Of a stretch of 40,378 bases of DNA, positions 18,322-26,988 are shown one piece after another; positions within the stretch are counted from its first letter, which is position 1, and each line of letters begins with the position of its first letter. Source of the DNA: Collinsella aerofaciens. Its GTDB lineage: Bacteria > Actinomycetota > Coriobacteriia > Coriobacteriales > Coriobacteriaceae. A program made the translations under genes and the position numbers. The stretch is from assembly GCF_015552075.1 (NCBI RefSeq), contig NZ_JADNDZ010000066.1, positions 1-40,378 on the forward strand, in the 5' to 3' direction. A model generated the notes under the pieces. That model was not told where the DNA came from. It saw nothing but the letters and a program-made list of their open reading frames with translations, and did not search any database.

Positions 18322-21212
18322 CACCGCCGCTCGTGACGTGTGCGCCACAGTTGCAGATAGTGCCCGATCTGCGCCGATTCGATGCGCTGGTAGGAGCTCG
18401 TGGGCAGCGACGTTAAGAACTTCTTTCCGTAGCCCTTCGTCACCAGGCGCGGGTCGGCCAGAATCAGCACGCCGCAATCGGTCGACGAGCGGATAAGGCG
18501 GCCGGCCGCCTGCTTGACCTCGAGCACCGCCTCGGGCAGCGAATAGCGCGCCCAAGCGCGGTCTTCGCGCAGGTTGCGCTCGCACGAGAGCGGGTCCGTG
18601 GGGCTCGAGAACGGCAGCTTGGGAATGATGACGCAGCGCAGCGTCTCGCCGCTGGCGTCGAATCCCTCCCAGAAGGCCTTAAGAGCAAAAAGCGACGAGG
18701 TCGGCTCGTTGATAAACCGGTCGCGCAGGCGACGAGGAGATGAGTTGCGCTGCTGGCAGTTGAGCTCCAGACCCGCACGGGCCATTTTGGGCTCAACGCG
18801 GGCGTACAGGTCTTCCATGTCGCGCCGATTGGTGAACAGCGTGAGCACCGATCCGCCCATGGCAAGATGGGCGTCGACCAGCACGCGCTCGAGCGCCGTA
18901 AGATAGCTCTCACGATCGCGCGGATCGGGGATATCGCCCGCAACGACTACAGCCATGTTCGAATCGAAGTCGTAGCTCGAGTCCAAGTGCAGCGATGTGG
19001 ATGTTGAAGCACCAATGCGATCGAGGCCGACCGCGTGGTTAAAGTGTTCAAAGCTTTTGGACACCGTCATGGTCGCCGAGGCAAAGATAGCCGTGTGAAC
19101 CTCGGGCAGCCACTCGGTTGCCAAGGCCTCGCCAATGTCGATGCGCTCTGCGGTCATTGACTCTCCGCCGGCACGCAGCCTGCGATTGACCTGCAGCGAA
19201 TACACGTAGTGTTCATCGGTGCCGTCGATGATGAGTTTGAGGTTCTCGGCCAGCTCGTGCAGGCGGCGCGAGATATCGCCCAGGTCGACAACAACCTCGG
19301 GCTTGTCGGCGGCGACGGCTTGCACCAGCGCGTCGACGCTCTTGTCAGCTTGTTCCAATGCGTCGATGGCAGTGTAGGCCGACTGTAAGAAATCATGCCA
19401 GTCGTCAGATTCGCGCAACTCGGGGCCAATCCATAGATTGGCATTGTCATAACCCCCACGGGCACGGCGACCGAGCTCGCGAACGCCATCGAACACGTCG
19501 GCGATTGCCATGCTCGCGCGCGCAACCGTCGACGTCGCCTTGGCAGTAAGGCCCAGGTAGAGCGTAGAGCCCTCGGAGGTTGCCAAATCACGGGAAACCT
19601 GGCTTAGCGCGCCGGTGCTCGAGCCACCCAGGCGCTCAAACAGAACGCGTGATTCGTCCGCCGACACCACGCGCGCCCACTGACGGCGCGCCTCGCGCTC
19701 GATGGAATGGGCCTCGTCGATTACCCAATGACGAATCGGAGGTAAAATCCTGCCCTCGGCCGCGACATTGCGGAACAGCAGGGAATGATTGGTGACCACC
19801 ACGTCGGCATGCGCCGCACGACGTCGAGCGCCGTGGACCAAACATTTGTCAGGGAAAAACGGGCAGAGGCGACGAGCACACTCGCGCGAGGCCGTCGTAA
19901 AGTCGGGACGGTTGACGCTGCGCCACCGAATGCCGAGCGAGTCGAGGTCGCCATCGGCTGATTGGCAGACGTACGCCATAATGACCGCGACCGCCGTGAG
20001 CGTGTCCGCCGGATCGCGCTTGGTGGTAATCTCGACCTGGCCTCGGCTCATGCGCTCAAGCTTGCGCAGGCACGGATAGTGGTCATAGCCCTTGAGAGCG
20101 CAAAATGACAGACCACCGTCCAGTTGCTCGGCAAGTTTTGGCAGCTCATGGTACATGAGCTGGTCGGCAAGATTGTTCGATTTGGTCGCAATACCAACCG
20201 TGATGTTGTTACGGCGTGCTGCCTCGGCAAAAGGCACCAGATAGGCCATCGACTTACCGACGCCCGTACCCGCCTCGATTACACGGTGCGTACCCGTGAC
20301 GAGCGCATCGCGGACCTCGAGCGCCATCGCGATCTGCTCATCACGCGGCTCGTAGGTGGGATACATGCGATTGACCAGGCCACCCGGCGCATAGTCTGCC
20401 TCAATCTCCTCACGACTCGGCATCTTGAGGACCGGCAGTTCGTCGGCGTCCACCCGATCGTCGGCGCGATCGGCCTTGAGAACGTCAGCACGAGCGGCGC
20501 TGAGAGAGAAGATAGAACCAGGGTTCTGCCCTGCCAAGAATGAGAAGATAGGACGATAGGACCAAGGCACATCCGGATGCATGTCGGCTAGGCGCGCCAT
20601 GAGGCCCTGAGGCAAGTCGGTGAGCGCCACGAGCAACACGCGCCATACGCCACACAGGGCGTCGACGTCGGCATTGGCACGGTGTGATACCGAGTCACAG
20701 CCAAACAGATCGGCCATAAAAGACAGCTTGTGCGAGGCCAGGCGCGGAAGCGCGATGCGCGACAGCGCCAGCGAATCGATCCAAATATCGCTCACGCTGA
20801 CGCCGCCTTTGACCGACTCGATAAACGAGCGGTCGAACGTGGCGTTATGTGCGATTACCGGGCAACCACCGACAAAATCGGCGAGAGCGGCTACGGCCTC
20901 AACGGCCGACGGGGCATCTGCCACATCGGCATTTGTAATGCTCGTGAGCTCGGTAATCTCGGCGGGAATCAGCTGCTTGGGATGCACGAAGGTATCGAAG
21001 CGGTCGACGATCTCGCGGCCCGAAAGACGGGCCGCCGAGATCTCGATCAGCTCATTGTCCTGCACCGAAAGACCCGTGGTCTCGGTATCGAGGACGATCA
21101 CATCTTCCTCGATAAGGCCGAATGACTGTGTTTTGGCGCGCTCGGCAAGCGTGGCATAGGAGTCGATGACAAACTGCGGCGTTCCTGACGAAACCGCGTC
21201 CTCGATTAGCAT
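18318..21212 (-). CDS. dinG: DnaQ-DinG fusion: 3'-5' exonuclease plus XPD/DinG-type DNA helicase
   Basis: About 964 residues. The N-terminal DEDDh exonuclease domain (about 38-200) has LDTETTGL, AHNATFD and HRANADVDAL. The helicase shows Walker A GTGVGKS, a likely Fe-S cluster set of cysteines (YPC and ECARRLCPFFPDKC), VVTNHSLL, the DEAH box in VIDEAHS, and C-terminal motifs GFDASGE and QAAGRLIRSS. It would unwind branched or damaged DNA, with nuclease trimming; DinG proteins act in DNA repair and in resolving R-loops and replication blocks. Its ATG overlaps the ddl stop by 7 bases. It converges on the PafBC-like WYL pair, an interesting match to DNA-damage control. Confidence 0.93.
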   Translation of the reverse strand: MLIEDAVSSGTPQFVIDSYATLAERAKTQSFGLIEEDVIVLDTETTGLSVQDNELIEISAARLSGREIVDRFDTFVHPKQLIPAEITELTSITNADVADAPSAVEAVAALADFVGGCPVIAHNATFDRSFIESVKGGVSVSDIWIDSLALSRIALPRLASHKLSFMADLFGCDSVSHRANADVDALCGVWRVLLVALTDLPQGLMARLADMHPDVPWSYRPIFSFLAGQNPGSIFSLSAARADVLKADRADDRVDADELPVLKMPSREEIEADYAPGGLVNRMYPTYEPRDEQIAMALEVRDALVTGTHRVIEAGTGVGKSMAYLVPFAEAARRNNITVGIATKSNNLADQLMYHELPKLAEQLDGGLSFCALKGYDHYPCLRKLERMSRGQVEITTKRDPADTLTAVAVIMAYVCQSADGDLDSLGIRWRSVNRPDFTTASRECARRLCPFFPDKCLVHGARRRAAHADVVVTNHSLLFRNVAAEGRILPPIRHWVIDEAHSIEREARRQWARVVSADESRVLFERLGGSSTGALSQVSRDLATSEGSTLYLGLTAKATSTVARASMAIADVFDGVRELGRRARGGYDNANLWIGPELRESDDWHDFLQSAYTAIDALEQADKSVDALVQAVAADKPEVVVDLGDISRRLHELAENLKLIIDGTDEHYVYSLQVNRRLRAGGESMTAERIDIGEALATEWLPEVHTAIFASATMTVSKSFEHFNHAVGLDRIGASTSTSLHLDSSYDFDSNMAVVVAGDIPDPRDRESYLTALERVLVDAHLAMGGSVLTLFTNRRDMEDLYARVEPKMARAGLELNCQQRNSSPRRLRDRFINEPTSSLFALKAFWEGFDASGETLRCVIIPKLPFSSPTDPLSCERNLREDRAWARYSLPEAVLEVKQAAGRLIRSSTDCGVLILADPRLVTKGYGKKFLTSLPTSSYQRIESAQIGHYLQLWRTRHERRC

Positions 21213-22171
21213 GCAATGCCCGCTCGACGAAGGCCCATACGGATCAGGCTGTCACAGACTTGCGGGAACGTCATGTCGTCGGTGTGGCGAATCTCATCCG
21301 GATACAGCGACGTATCGGTCATGCCGGGAATGGTATTGGTCTCGAGGATAACGGGGCCGTCCTCACTCACGATAAAGTCGCTGCGCGAGATACCCAGGCA
21401 ACCGAGGGCCTTGTGAGCAGCACAGGCAAGCTCCTGAGCGCGAGCGTAATTCTCGGGTGAAATCTGCGCCGGAATGCGATGGATGTCCGTAGGGTCGACA
21501 TATTTCACGTCCAGATCGTAGAACTCGCAGTCCTCGGGTTTGCGAATCTCGACAATCGGCAGAGCGCGCACGTCGTCCTCGCCGTACACACCGACGGTGA
21601 TCTCGGTACCCTCGATGCACTTCTCGACCAGCACTTTGTCGCCGTACGCAAACGCCTTGGCGATTGCCGCGGGCAGCTCGGAGGGCTCATGGACCAGGGA
21701 AATGCCATAGCTGGAACCGTTGACGGCCGGCTTCACAAAGCAGCGCTCGCCACAAACCTCGACGATATGATCGATATCGACTTCATCGCCCACCTCGAGC
21801 GCGAGGCCGGGGGCAATGGGAATGCCCGCCTTGGCGTACAGGAGCTTAGAGACCTCCTTGTCGGCACCGCAGGCGCTGGCAAGCACGCCCGAGGCCGTGT
21901 AGGGGATACCCAGGGTCTCCATGGCGCCCTGCATGGCGCCATCCTCGCCGCCGGCACCGTGCATGGCGATAAACGCCACGTCAAAGCCGCCGGTCGCCAT
22001 GGTTACCATAAAATCATCGGCAGCCGTGTCGAGCAGCTCCACCGAAGTGTAGCCGGCCTCCTTCAAGGCAACCACGACGTTCTTTCCCGAATTGAGCGAG
22101 ATCTCGCGCTCAGCGGAATGACCGCCCGCCAAGACCGCTACGTGCATGTTCTCTAGGCTTTTACCCGGCAT
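21206..22171 (-). CDS. ddl: D-alanine--D-alanine ligase
   Basis: Makes the D-Ala-D-Ala dipeptide for peptidoglycan precursors, in the cytoplasm. About 321 residues, with the ATP-grasp fold. Motifs are VLAGGHSAEREISL at the N-terminus, MHGAGGEDGAMQG, FVKPAVNGSSYGIS (ATP-binding Lys), the omega-loop FYDLDVKYVDP with Lys-Tyr as in D-Ala-D-Ala (not D-Lac) ligases, and GISRSDFIVSEDGPVILETN with TIPGMTDTSL. The ATG has GAGGAGGAG 7 bases upstream. It is first in an operon with the overlapping dinG-like gene and is divergent from rlmN. Confidence 0.96.
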   Translation of the reverse strand: MPGKSLENMHVAVLAGGHSAEREISLNSGKNVVVALKEAGYTSVELLDTAADDFMVTMATGGFDVAFIAMHGAGGEDGAMQGAMETLGIPYTASGVLASACGADKEVSKLLYAKAGIPIAPGLALEVGDEVDIDHIVEVCGERCFVKPAVNGSSYGISLVHEPSELPAAIAKAFAYGDKVLVEKCIEGTEITVGVYGEDDVRALPIVEIRKPEDCEFYDLDVKYVDPTDIHRIPAQISPENYARAQELACAAHKALGCLGISRSDFIVSEDGPVILETNTIPGMTDTSLYPDEIRHTDDMTFPQVCDSLIRMGLRRAGIAC

Positions 22172-22256
22172 GGGCAGACTCCTCCTCTATAATTTCTGCA
22201 GCTGATACCATATTGTAGCGATACCCTCTACGTTTCCCCAAAATCGAAAGGCTTCC

Positions 22257-23309
22257 ATGAATCCCAGGACTAAATCTCAGGACATTCGCGACTTGAGCCA
22301 AAACGATATTCGCGAGCTCGTGGCCGAGCTTGGCCAGCCCGCCTTCCGCGCGAAGCAGCTCATCGAATGGGTCTTTGAGAAGAACGTTTGTTCGTTTGAC
22401 GATATGACCAACCTTCCCAAGGCTTTCCGCGAGCAGCTTAAAGAGGCTTTTGCCTTTGACACGCCGACTGAACTCACCAAGCAGGTTTCCAAAGATGGCT
22501 CTCGCAAGTATCTGCTCGAGTACCACGACGGCGTTTCCGTCGAGACCGTCGGCATGCCCCGTCGTAACAAGCTTTCCGTCTGCGTTTCCACCCAGGCAGG
22601 CTGTGGCATGGGCTGTGCCTTTTGCGCTACCGGTCTCAACGGCCTCAAGCGCTCTCTGACCGCTCAAGAGATCGTCGACCAGGTACTTCATGTATCCAAC
22701 GACTTTGGCGAGCGCGCCACGAGCGTTGTCTTCATGGGCCAGGGCGAGCCGTTTGCCAACTACGACGAGGTTCTCAAGGCGCTGCGAATCCTCAACGACC
22801 CCGATGGCATCGGTATCGGCGCTCGTCACCTCACCGTCTCTACCAGCGGCGTTATTCCCGGTATTCGCAAATTTGCCGACATCCCCGAGCAGTTCACACT
22901 TGCCGTTTCCCTGCATTCCGCCATCCAGTCGACGCGCAATAAGCTCATGCCCGGTGTTAAGAAGTACACGCTGCTTCGCCTTCACGAAGCGCTTCAGCTC
23001 TACACCGAGAAGACCGGCCGCCGCCCGACCTATGAGTATGCCATGATCGAAGGCGTCAACGATACGAATCCCGAAATGCAGGCGCTCTGCGACTTCTGCG
23101 AGGGAACGCTGTGCCACGTTAACCTCATTCAGCTTAACGACATCGAGGGTAGCCCGCTCAAGCCGTCGCCGATTCATAAGGTTGAGGATCTTCAGCGTCG
23201 TCTTGAGTCCCGTGGCATCGAGACCACGATTCGTAACTCCCGTGGTAACGATATTGACGCCGCTTGCGGACAGCTGAAGCAGCGCTTCAAAGTTCAGAAG
23301 AACGCATAG
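22257..23309 (+). CDS. rlmN: Dual-specificity RNA methyltransferase RlmN
   Basis: Radical-SAM enzyme that methylates C2 of A2503 in 23S rRNA, and in several bacteria C2 of A37 in some tRNAs. About 350 residues. The 4Fe-4S motif CGMGCAFC (Cys-x3-Cys-x2-Cys) lies in QAGCGMGCAFCATGLNG, and the C-terminal methyl-carrying Cys is in DIDAACGQLKQRF. Other family stretches are FMGQGEPFANYDE, STSGVIPGI and LAVSLHSA. AAAGG lies 5 bases before the ATG. It is monocistronic, with a terminator 38 bases after the stop, and a degenerate parS-like palindrome lies in between. Confidence 0.97.
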   Translation: MNPRTKSQDIRDLSQNDIRELVAELGQPAFRAKQLIEWVFEKNVCSFDDMTNLPKAFREQLKEAFAFDTPTELTKQVSKDGSRKYLLEYHDGVSVETVGMPRRNKLSVCVSTQAGCGMGCAFCATGLNGLKRSLTAQEIVDQVLHVSNDFGERATSVVFMGQGEPFANYDEVLKALRILNDPDGIGIGARHLTVSTSGVIPGIRKFADIPEQFTLAVSLHSAIQSTRNKLMPGVKKYTLLRLHEALQLYTEKTGRRPTYEYAMIEGVNDTNPEMQALCDFCEGTLCHVNLIQLNDIEGSPLKPSPIHKVEDLQRRLESRGIETTIRNSRGNDIDAACGQLKQRFKVQKNA

Positions 23310-23327
23310 GGGAGTCGCATCCCAAAA

Positions 23328-23343
23328 CGTTTCATGTGAAACA
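23328..23343. promoter_or_regulatory. Degenerate parS-like site
   Basis: CGTTTCATGTGAAACA matches the consensus TGTTTCACGTGAAACA at 14 of 16 positions. It lies 18 bases after the rlmN stop, 2.2 kb from the perfect parS cluster. Confidence 0.6.
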
Positions 23344-23346
23344 TCG

Positions 23347-23386
23347 AACGACCCCGGTTACAGAATATGCAACCGGGGTCGTTTCA
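23347..23386 (+). terminator. rlmN terminator
   Basis: A 12-bp stem (ACGACCCCGGTT with AACCGGGGTCGT) with an 11-base loop is followed by TTCATTTATT on the plus strand. Confidence 0.85.
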
Positions 23387-23443
23387 TTTATTGACCTTAA
23401 TTTTGAATCAGCTGCTACCTGTCCCATTTTTACGGCCAAAATA

Positions 23444-23479
23444 AGGGGTCCTTGTCTCATGAATCAGACAAGGACCCCT
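23444..23479 (-). terminator. Terminator of the parA-parB operon
   Basis: A perfect 14-bp stem (AGGGGTCCTTGTCT with AGACAAGGACCCCT) has an 8-base loop and is followed by TTATTTT on the minus strand. It lies 28 bases after the stop of the YtxH-like gene. Confidence 0.85.
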
Positions 23480-23507
23480 CAAAATATGCTGAGTAATTGT
23501 TAGGTAC

Positions 23508-23762
23508 CTAATAGCCTACATTTTCCCATTGGTTGCTGACCCAACCTTGATTAATCTTGGGATTCTTCGTTACCTGAGCAGTACGCATGGCAACATCTTC
23601 TGTCATAACATCCATTTTCTTTTTGGAAGTATCGACGATATCTTGCGCGCTACGAAGCAAACGACCTCGAAGTTCATCGTCTGTCGCGATCATATAGCCA
23701 GCAAAGGCACCAGCCGCGACAGTCGTCACCAATGCAATCGCTGTTAAAATCTTATTCCTCAT
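23508..23762 (-). CDS. Small YtxH-like single-helix protein in the par operon
   Basis: About 84 residues: a short basic N-terminus (MRNK), one hydrophobic helix (about 4-24, containing GAFAGYMIA) and a charged tail predicted helical, resembling YtxH-family proteins; the match is by general pattern and is not certain. The ATG at 23762 is preferred since GGAGG lies 5 bases upstream, and it overlaps the parB end by 11 bases, so translation is coupled. The last codons overlap a TTAGGTACCTAA palindrome (23500-23511). Confidence 0.75.
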   Translation of the reverse strand: MRNKILTAIALVTTVAAGAFAGYMIATDDELRGRLLRSAQDIVDTSKKKMDVMTEDVAMRTAQVTKNPKINQGWVSNQWENVGY

Positions 23763-24657
23763 CTTGGCCTCCTTGATCAAACTGAATCATTTCGCCAAGA
23801 ATACGAGAGAGCTCTTCCTCGTCTTTAAACTCAATCTCAATCTTATTCTTTCCACGCGAGCTCTTCACACGCACGTTAGTATTAAAAACCTGACGAAGCA
23901 CGCGGGCAGCCTTTTTAAAAGACTGAGGCGTTGCAGGCCTCGGCGTCTTAGGTGTCTCTCCGGCAGAAAACAACGGAGCAAGATTTTCTGTCGCTCTTAC
24001 GGAAAGGCCCTCTGTAACAACTTTCTCTGCAAGTCGAATACGCGCGTCCTCATAGGGAACTGCAAGAATCGCACGTGCATGACCAGCAGTAAGTTTGCCC
24101 TCAAAAATCATCTGCTGAACTACTTCGGGGAGATCGAGAAGACGCAGCGAGTTTGTAATTGCAGAGCGAGACTTGCTTACTGCCTTCGACAATGCCTCCT
24201 GGGTCATCCCGCTGGCATCAATGAGTTGGCGATAGCCCTTAGCCTCTTCGACGGGATTCAGATCAGAACGCTGAAGGTTTTCGATAAGAGCAAGAGCCAG
24301 CATCTCTTCATCATTTACATCTTTAATGATGACTGGCAATTCTTCAAGGCCAGCAAGCTTTGACGCCTGGTAACGACGCTCACCAGCGATGATCTCATAG
24401 CCGTTTCCATGCTTGCGAACCAAAAGCGGCTGCAAAACGCCATGTTCTTGGATTGACTCGCTCAACTCGCGAAGTTCAGTTTCGTTAAAGTGAATTCGCG
24501 GCTGATTAGGGTTGGGAACGATATCCTCAATAGGTAGTTTTGTTTCAGATGCGGCATTTGAAGCCGATGCAGCCGAACCGCCGGTCTCATACTCGGCCTC
24601 TGAGACCAAAGCATTGAGTCCACGTCCCAATCCGCCACGTTTCTTTACACTAGGCAC
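23752..24657 (-). CDS. parB: Chromosome partitioning protein ParB
   Basis: CTP-dependent DNA clamp that loads at parS and organises the origin for segregation. About 301 residues. Motifs are GGLGRGLNAL near the N-terminus (ParA-interacting type), a CTP-binding GERRYQASK, IENLQRSDLNPVEEAKGY, the central HTH (MTQEALSKAVSKSRSAITNSLRLL) shown as TQEALSKAV...SAITNSLR, and a C-terminal dimer domain (residues about 250-295). The GTG start at 24657 overlaps the parA stop by 8 bases; GAGGTG lies 7 bases upstream. Three perfect parS sites are nearby upstream of parA. The gene is visibly AT-richer than the flanking operons. Confidence 0.97.
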   Translation of the reverse strand: MPSVKKRGGLGRGLNALVSEAEYETGGSAASASNAASETKLPIEDIVPNPNQPRIHFNETELRELSESIQEHGVLQPLLVRKHGNGYEIIAGERRYQASKLAGLEELPVIIKDVNDEEMLALALIENLQRSDLNPVEEAKGYRQLIDASGMTQEALSKAVSKSRSAITNSLRLLDLPEVVQQMIFEGKLTAGHARAILAVPYEDARIRLAEKVVTEGLSVRATENLAPLFSAGETPKTPRPATPQSFKKAARVLRQVFNTNVRVKSSRGKNKIEIEFKDEEELSRILGEMIQFDQGGQDEE

Positions 24658-25450
24658 GCTTGATCACCTCTTTTGCAAGGTTCATATATGCTTTTGCACC
24701 CTTATTTTGAGGTGCATAGGTAATTACCGGTTCTCCAAAAGACGGAGCTTCGGAGATTTTAACCGTACGGGGGATTAGCGTCTTAAACGCCTTATCACCA
24801 AAGTACGATTGAACCTCCTCAACAACCTGATTCGATAGTGAAGTACGCGAGTCATACATTGTCATAAGCACACCATAGGTGTCTAAGCCCTTGTTCAGCC
24901 GTGATTTGACCATCTTCATTGACTCAAGCAGCTTCGTAACGCCCTCGAGTGCGTAATATTCGCACTGGATCGGAATCAAAACGCTGTCTGCTGCGGTCAA
25001 AGCGTTGATGGTAAGCAGGCCGAGCGAAGGAGGACAGTCAATGAAAATAAAGTCAAACTCGTCCTGAATCGGCTCAAGCAAATCTTTGAGGCGGGTTTCA
25101 CGAGCAATTGCGCTTACGAGCTCAATTTCCGCGCCTGCAAGTTGAATTGTAGCCGGAATAACGAATACCTTTTTACAATTTGTATCAAGAACAAGCGATT
25201 CTGCCGGCACATCATTCAACAATGCATCATAGATGCAGTGATCAAGGTCTTCTTTTTCAATTCCGAATCCACTGGTGCTGTTTCCCTGCGGATCAAAATC
25301 GACAATCAGTGTCTTACGACCCTGCTCACCCAGTGCTGCTGCAAGGTTTACAGCCGTCGTTGACTTACCGACGCCGCCTTTTTGATTGATGATTGCAATG
25401 ATACGCGTGTCTTTTGCGCTCTTAGAACGCTTAACGTCGCGAAATCCCAC
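24650..25450 (-). CDS. parA: Chromosome partitioning ATPase ParA (Soj)
   Basis: Deviant Walker ATPase that drives movement of ParB-parS complexes on the nucleoid. About 266 residues. The Walker A motif is KGGVGKSTT with the signature Lys, the A' region is VDFDPQGNSTS, and Walker B is FIFIDCPPSLG. The GTG start has GGAGG 4 bases upstream. It is followed by parB with an 8-base overlap. Three perfect parS sites lie just upstream, between parA and rsmG, so ParB spreading could affect this operon's own promoter; I do not see a convincing sigma-70 promoter there. Confidence 0.97.
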   Translation of the reverse strand: MGFRDVKRSKSAKDTRIIAIINQKGGVGKSTTAVNLAAALGEQGRKTLIVDFDPQGNSTSGFGIEKEDLDHCIYDALLNDVPAESLVLDTNCKKVFVIPATIQLAGAEIELVSAIARETRLKDLLEPIQDEFDFIFIDCPPSLGLLTINALTAADSVLIPIQCEYYALEGVTKLLESMKMVKSRLNKGLDTYGVLMTMYDSRTSLSNQVVEEVQSYFGDKAFKTLIPRTVKISEAPSFGEPVITYAPQNKGAKAYMNLAKEVIKRA

Positions 25451-25489
25451 GGTCCCTCCTGGTGTATATTAAAGCTGTCAAACGGAGGA

Positions 25490-25505
25490 TGTTTCACGTG
25501 AAACA
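25490..25505. promoter_or_regulatory. parS site 1
   Basis: A perfect 16-bp palindrome TGTTTCACGTGAAACA, the canonical bacterial parS, about 40 bases upstream of parA. Confidence 0.97.
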
Positions 25506-25528
25506 TTCCGAATCGATCTCAACCGCCA

Positions 25529-25544
25529 TGTTTCACGTGAAACA
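25529..25544. promoter_or_regulatory. parS site 2
   Basis: A perfect parS palindrome, 39 bp from site 1 (start to start). The same spacing separates it from site 3, so the sites do not all lie on the same helical face (39 bp is about 3.7 turns). Confidence 0.97.
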
Positions 25545-25567
25545 ATGCAAGTTGTTAGTATCCATTA

Positions 25568-25583
25568 TGTTTCACGTGAAACA
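25568..25583. promoter_or_regulatory. parS site 3
   Basis: A perfect parS palindrome ending one base before the rsmG stop codon, 39 bp from site 2. The exact 39-bp periodicity of the three sites suggests they arose by duplication of one unit. Confidence 0.97.
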
Positions 25584-25584
25584 T

Positions 25585-26322
25585 CTAGGCAAGCGGATTC
25601 TTCTTTGCCATGCCATTTGCACGAGGCAATGAAACGGATGCTAAATGACTCTTCTTAAGAACAATGAACTCCCTGTGACCCAAGCCCTCTGGCAAATCGA
25701 TTGAGTCATTCAGAAGCAAAGTGAAGCCACAGATCTTAGCGGCCGACATGCCGGAAGCAAGCTCCTCATCAGATGGATTGCCCTTCGTGATAACAAATAA
25801 CCCACCATCTTTGAGATACGGAGCCGCATACTCAACAAGAATCGGTAGAGGGGCCAGCGCGCGCGCGGTTACGACAGAGAACTGCTTCTTATGGCTTCGA
25901 GCATATTCTTCAAGGCGACCATGGACTGCATGACCATATTTCAATCCGAGAGCATGAACAAAAGAATTGACAGCATCAACCTTTTTGCCAACAGAGTCAA
26001 TATAAGTAGCTTTACGATGCGTGGTTATCGTTAATGGAATACCAGGGAAGCCTGCGCCTGTTCCCATATCGAGCAAAGCTCCATCAGGAGCCTTATTGAC
26101 ATAAGGAAGCAAAACAAGTGAGTCGAGGATATGAAGTACCGCAGCATCTTCAACTTTAAGAATACGAGTGAGATTGGTTGTCTTATTTGTTTCCAGAACC
26201 AAATCCAAATGCTGGATACATTTCCTCAGCTCAGCATCAGTTACGCTCAAGGAATACTCTTTGCAATAGGAAGTTAGACGGCTGAGCATCTCGTCAGCCT
26301 GCTGATCTGTAAGTACAAACAA
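25585..26322 (-). CDS. rsmG: 16S rRNA (guanine527-N7)-methyltransferase RsmG
   Basis: SAM-dependent methylation of G527 in 16S rRNA; in many bacteria its loss gives low-level streptomycin resistance. About 245 residues. The SAM-binding motif LLDMGTGAGFPGIPL, NLTRI and VTARALAPL are diagnostic. I chose TTG at 26322 because a strong AAAGGAG lies 6 bases upstream and the resulting start (FVLTDQQADEML) fits; the in-frame TTG at 26370 lacks a ribosome site and abuts the T-tract of the jag terminator. It sits between the jag terminator and the parS cluster and, like parAB, is AT-richer than the rest of the window. Confidence 0.93.
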   Translation of the reverse strand: MFVLTDQQADEMLSRLTSYCKEYSLSVTDAELRKCIQHLDLVLETNKTTNLTRILKVEDAAVLHILDSLVLLPYVNKAPDGALLDMGTGAGFPGIPLTITTHRKATYIDSVGKKVDAVNSFVHALGLKYGHAVHGRLEEYARSHKKQFSVVTARALAPLPILVEYAAPYLKDGGLFVITKGNPSDEELASGMSAAKICGFTLLLNDSIDLPEGLGHREFIVLKKSHLASVSLPRANGMAKKNPLA

Positions 26323-26365
26323 CAGAAGCTCCTTTCTGACAAAAATCAGTGTATCGAGAACTTTT

Positions 26366-26400
26366 GACAAAAAAAGGGGACGTGGAAACCACGCCCCCTT
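26366..26400 (-). terminator. Terminator of the rpmH-jag operon
   Basis: On the minus strand, an AAGGGGGCGTGG arm pairs with CCACGTCCCCTT (one mismatch) around a TTT loop and is followed by a run of T residues. It lies 19 bases after the jag stop and 44 bases before the chosen rsmG start. Confidence 0.88.
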
Positions 26401-26418
26401 AGCATAAGCTCGAGTAGA

Positions 26419-26988
26419 TTATCGAGCAACAATCACCACATGGCGATCAGGGTCAGAACCCTCAGAATGGGTATCGACAGCATCATTGCCACGAAGTGCA
26501 ATATGAACCAGTCGGCGCTCATAGGCATTCATGGGCGGAAGCGAAACACTCTTATGAGTGCGGATGGCACGCTCTGCGGCAGACTGAGCCATAGAGGCAA
26601 CCTTGTCCTGACGACGGCTCTTGTAGCCCTCAACGTCAACCACAACCGGATACCTAAAGCCAAGCTTGCGGCTCACCAGCAAAGAGAACATGACCTGAAG
26701 AGCATCAAGGGTACGACCATGACGGCCAATGAGAACAGCAAGATCAGGAGCCGTAACATCCAAAATCAGCTCGCCCTCGTCGCCCTCGTACTCATCAATA
26801 GGAGAGTTGGCGGCATCGAAGTGCGAAAGGATGGAACGCAGAATGGAAATCGCAACATCGGCAATGGTGTCGAGCTCCTCGTCGGTCAGCTCTTCACCGG
26901 CCTTGTAGCGCTGTGCAATCTCGGGATAATCGCCCGCAATCTGCGGGGCAACCTCCTCAAGCATATCCTCGATGATCTCTTCAGACAT
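26419..26988 (-). CDS. jag: KH/R3H-domain RNA-binding protein (Jag/KhpB)
   Basis: Cytoplasmic RNA-binding protein, often encoded after yidC. About 189 residues: an acidic N-terminal segment (about 1-75), a KH domain with LIGRHGRTLDALQ (about 87-100, containing the GxxG loop), and an R3H domain with NAYERRLVHIAL (Arg-x3-His). It lacks the recognisable Jag_N domain of Bacillus-type Jag; the acidic segment takes its place. The ATG at 26988 has GGAG 6 bases upstream; the in-frame TTG at 27000 overlaps that site. It is the last gene of the rpmH operon before a strong terminator. A TTAGGTACCTAA palindrome lies in the leader. Confidence 0.93.
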   Translation of the reverse strand: MSEEIIEDMLEEVAPQIAGDYPEIAQRYKAGEELTDEELDTIADVAISILRSILSHFDAANSPIDEYEGDEGELILDVTAPDLAVLIGRHGRTLDALQVMFSLLVSRKLGFRYPVVVDVEGYKSRRQDKVASMAQSAAERAIRTHKSVSLPPMNAYERRLVHIALRGNDAVDTHSEGSDPDRHVVIVAR

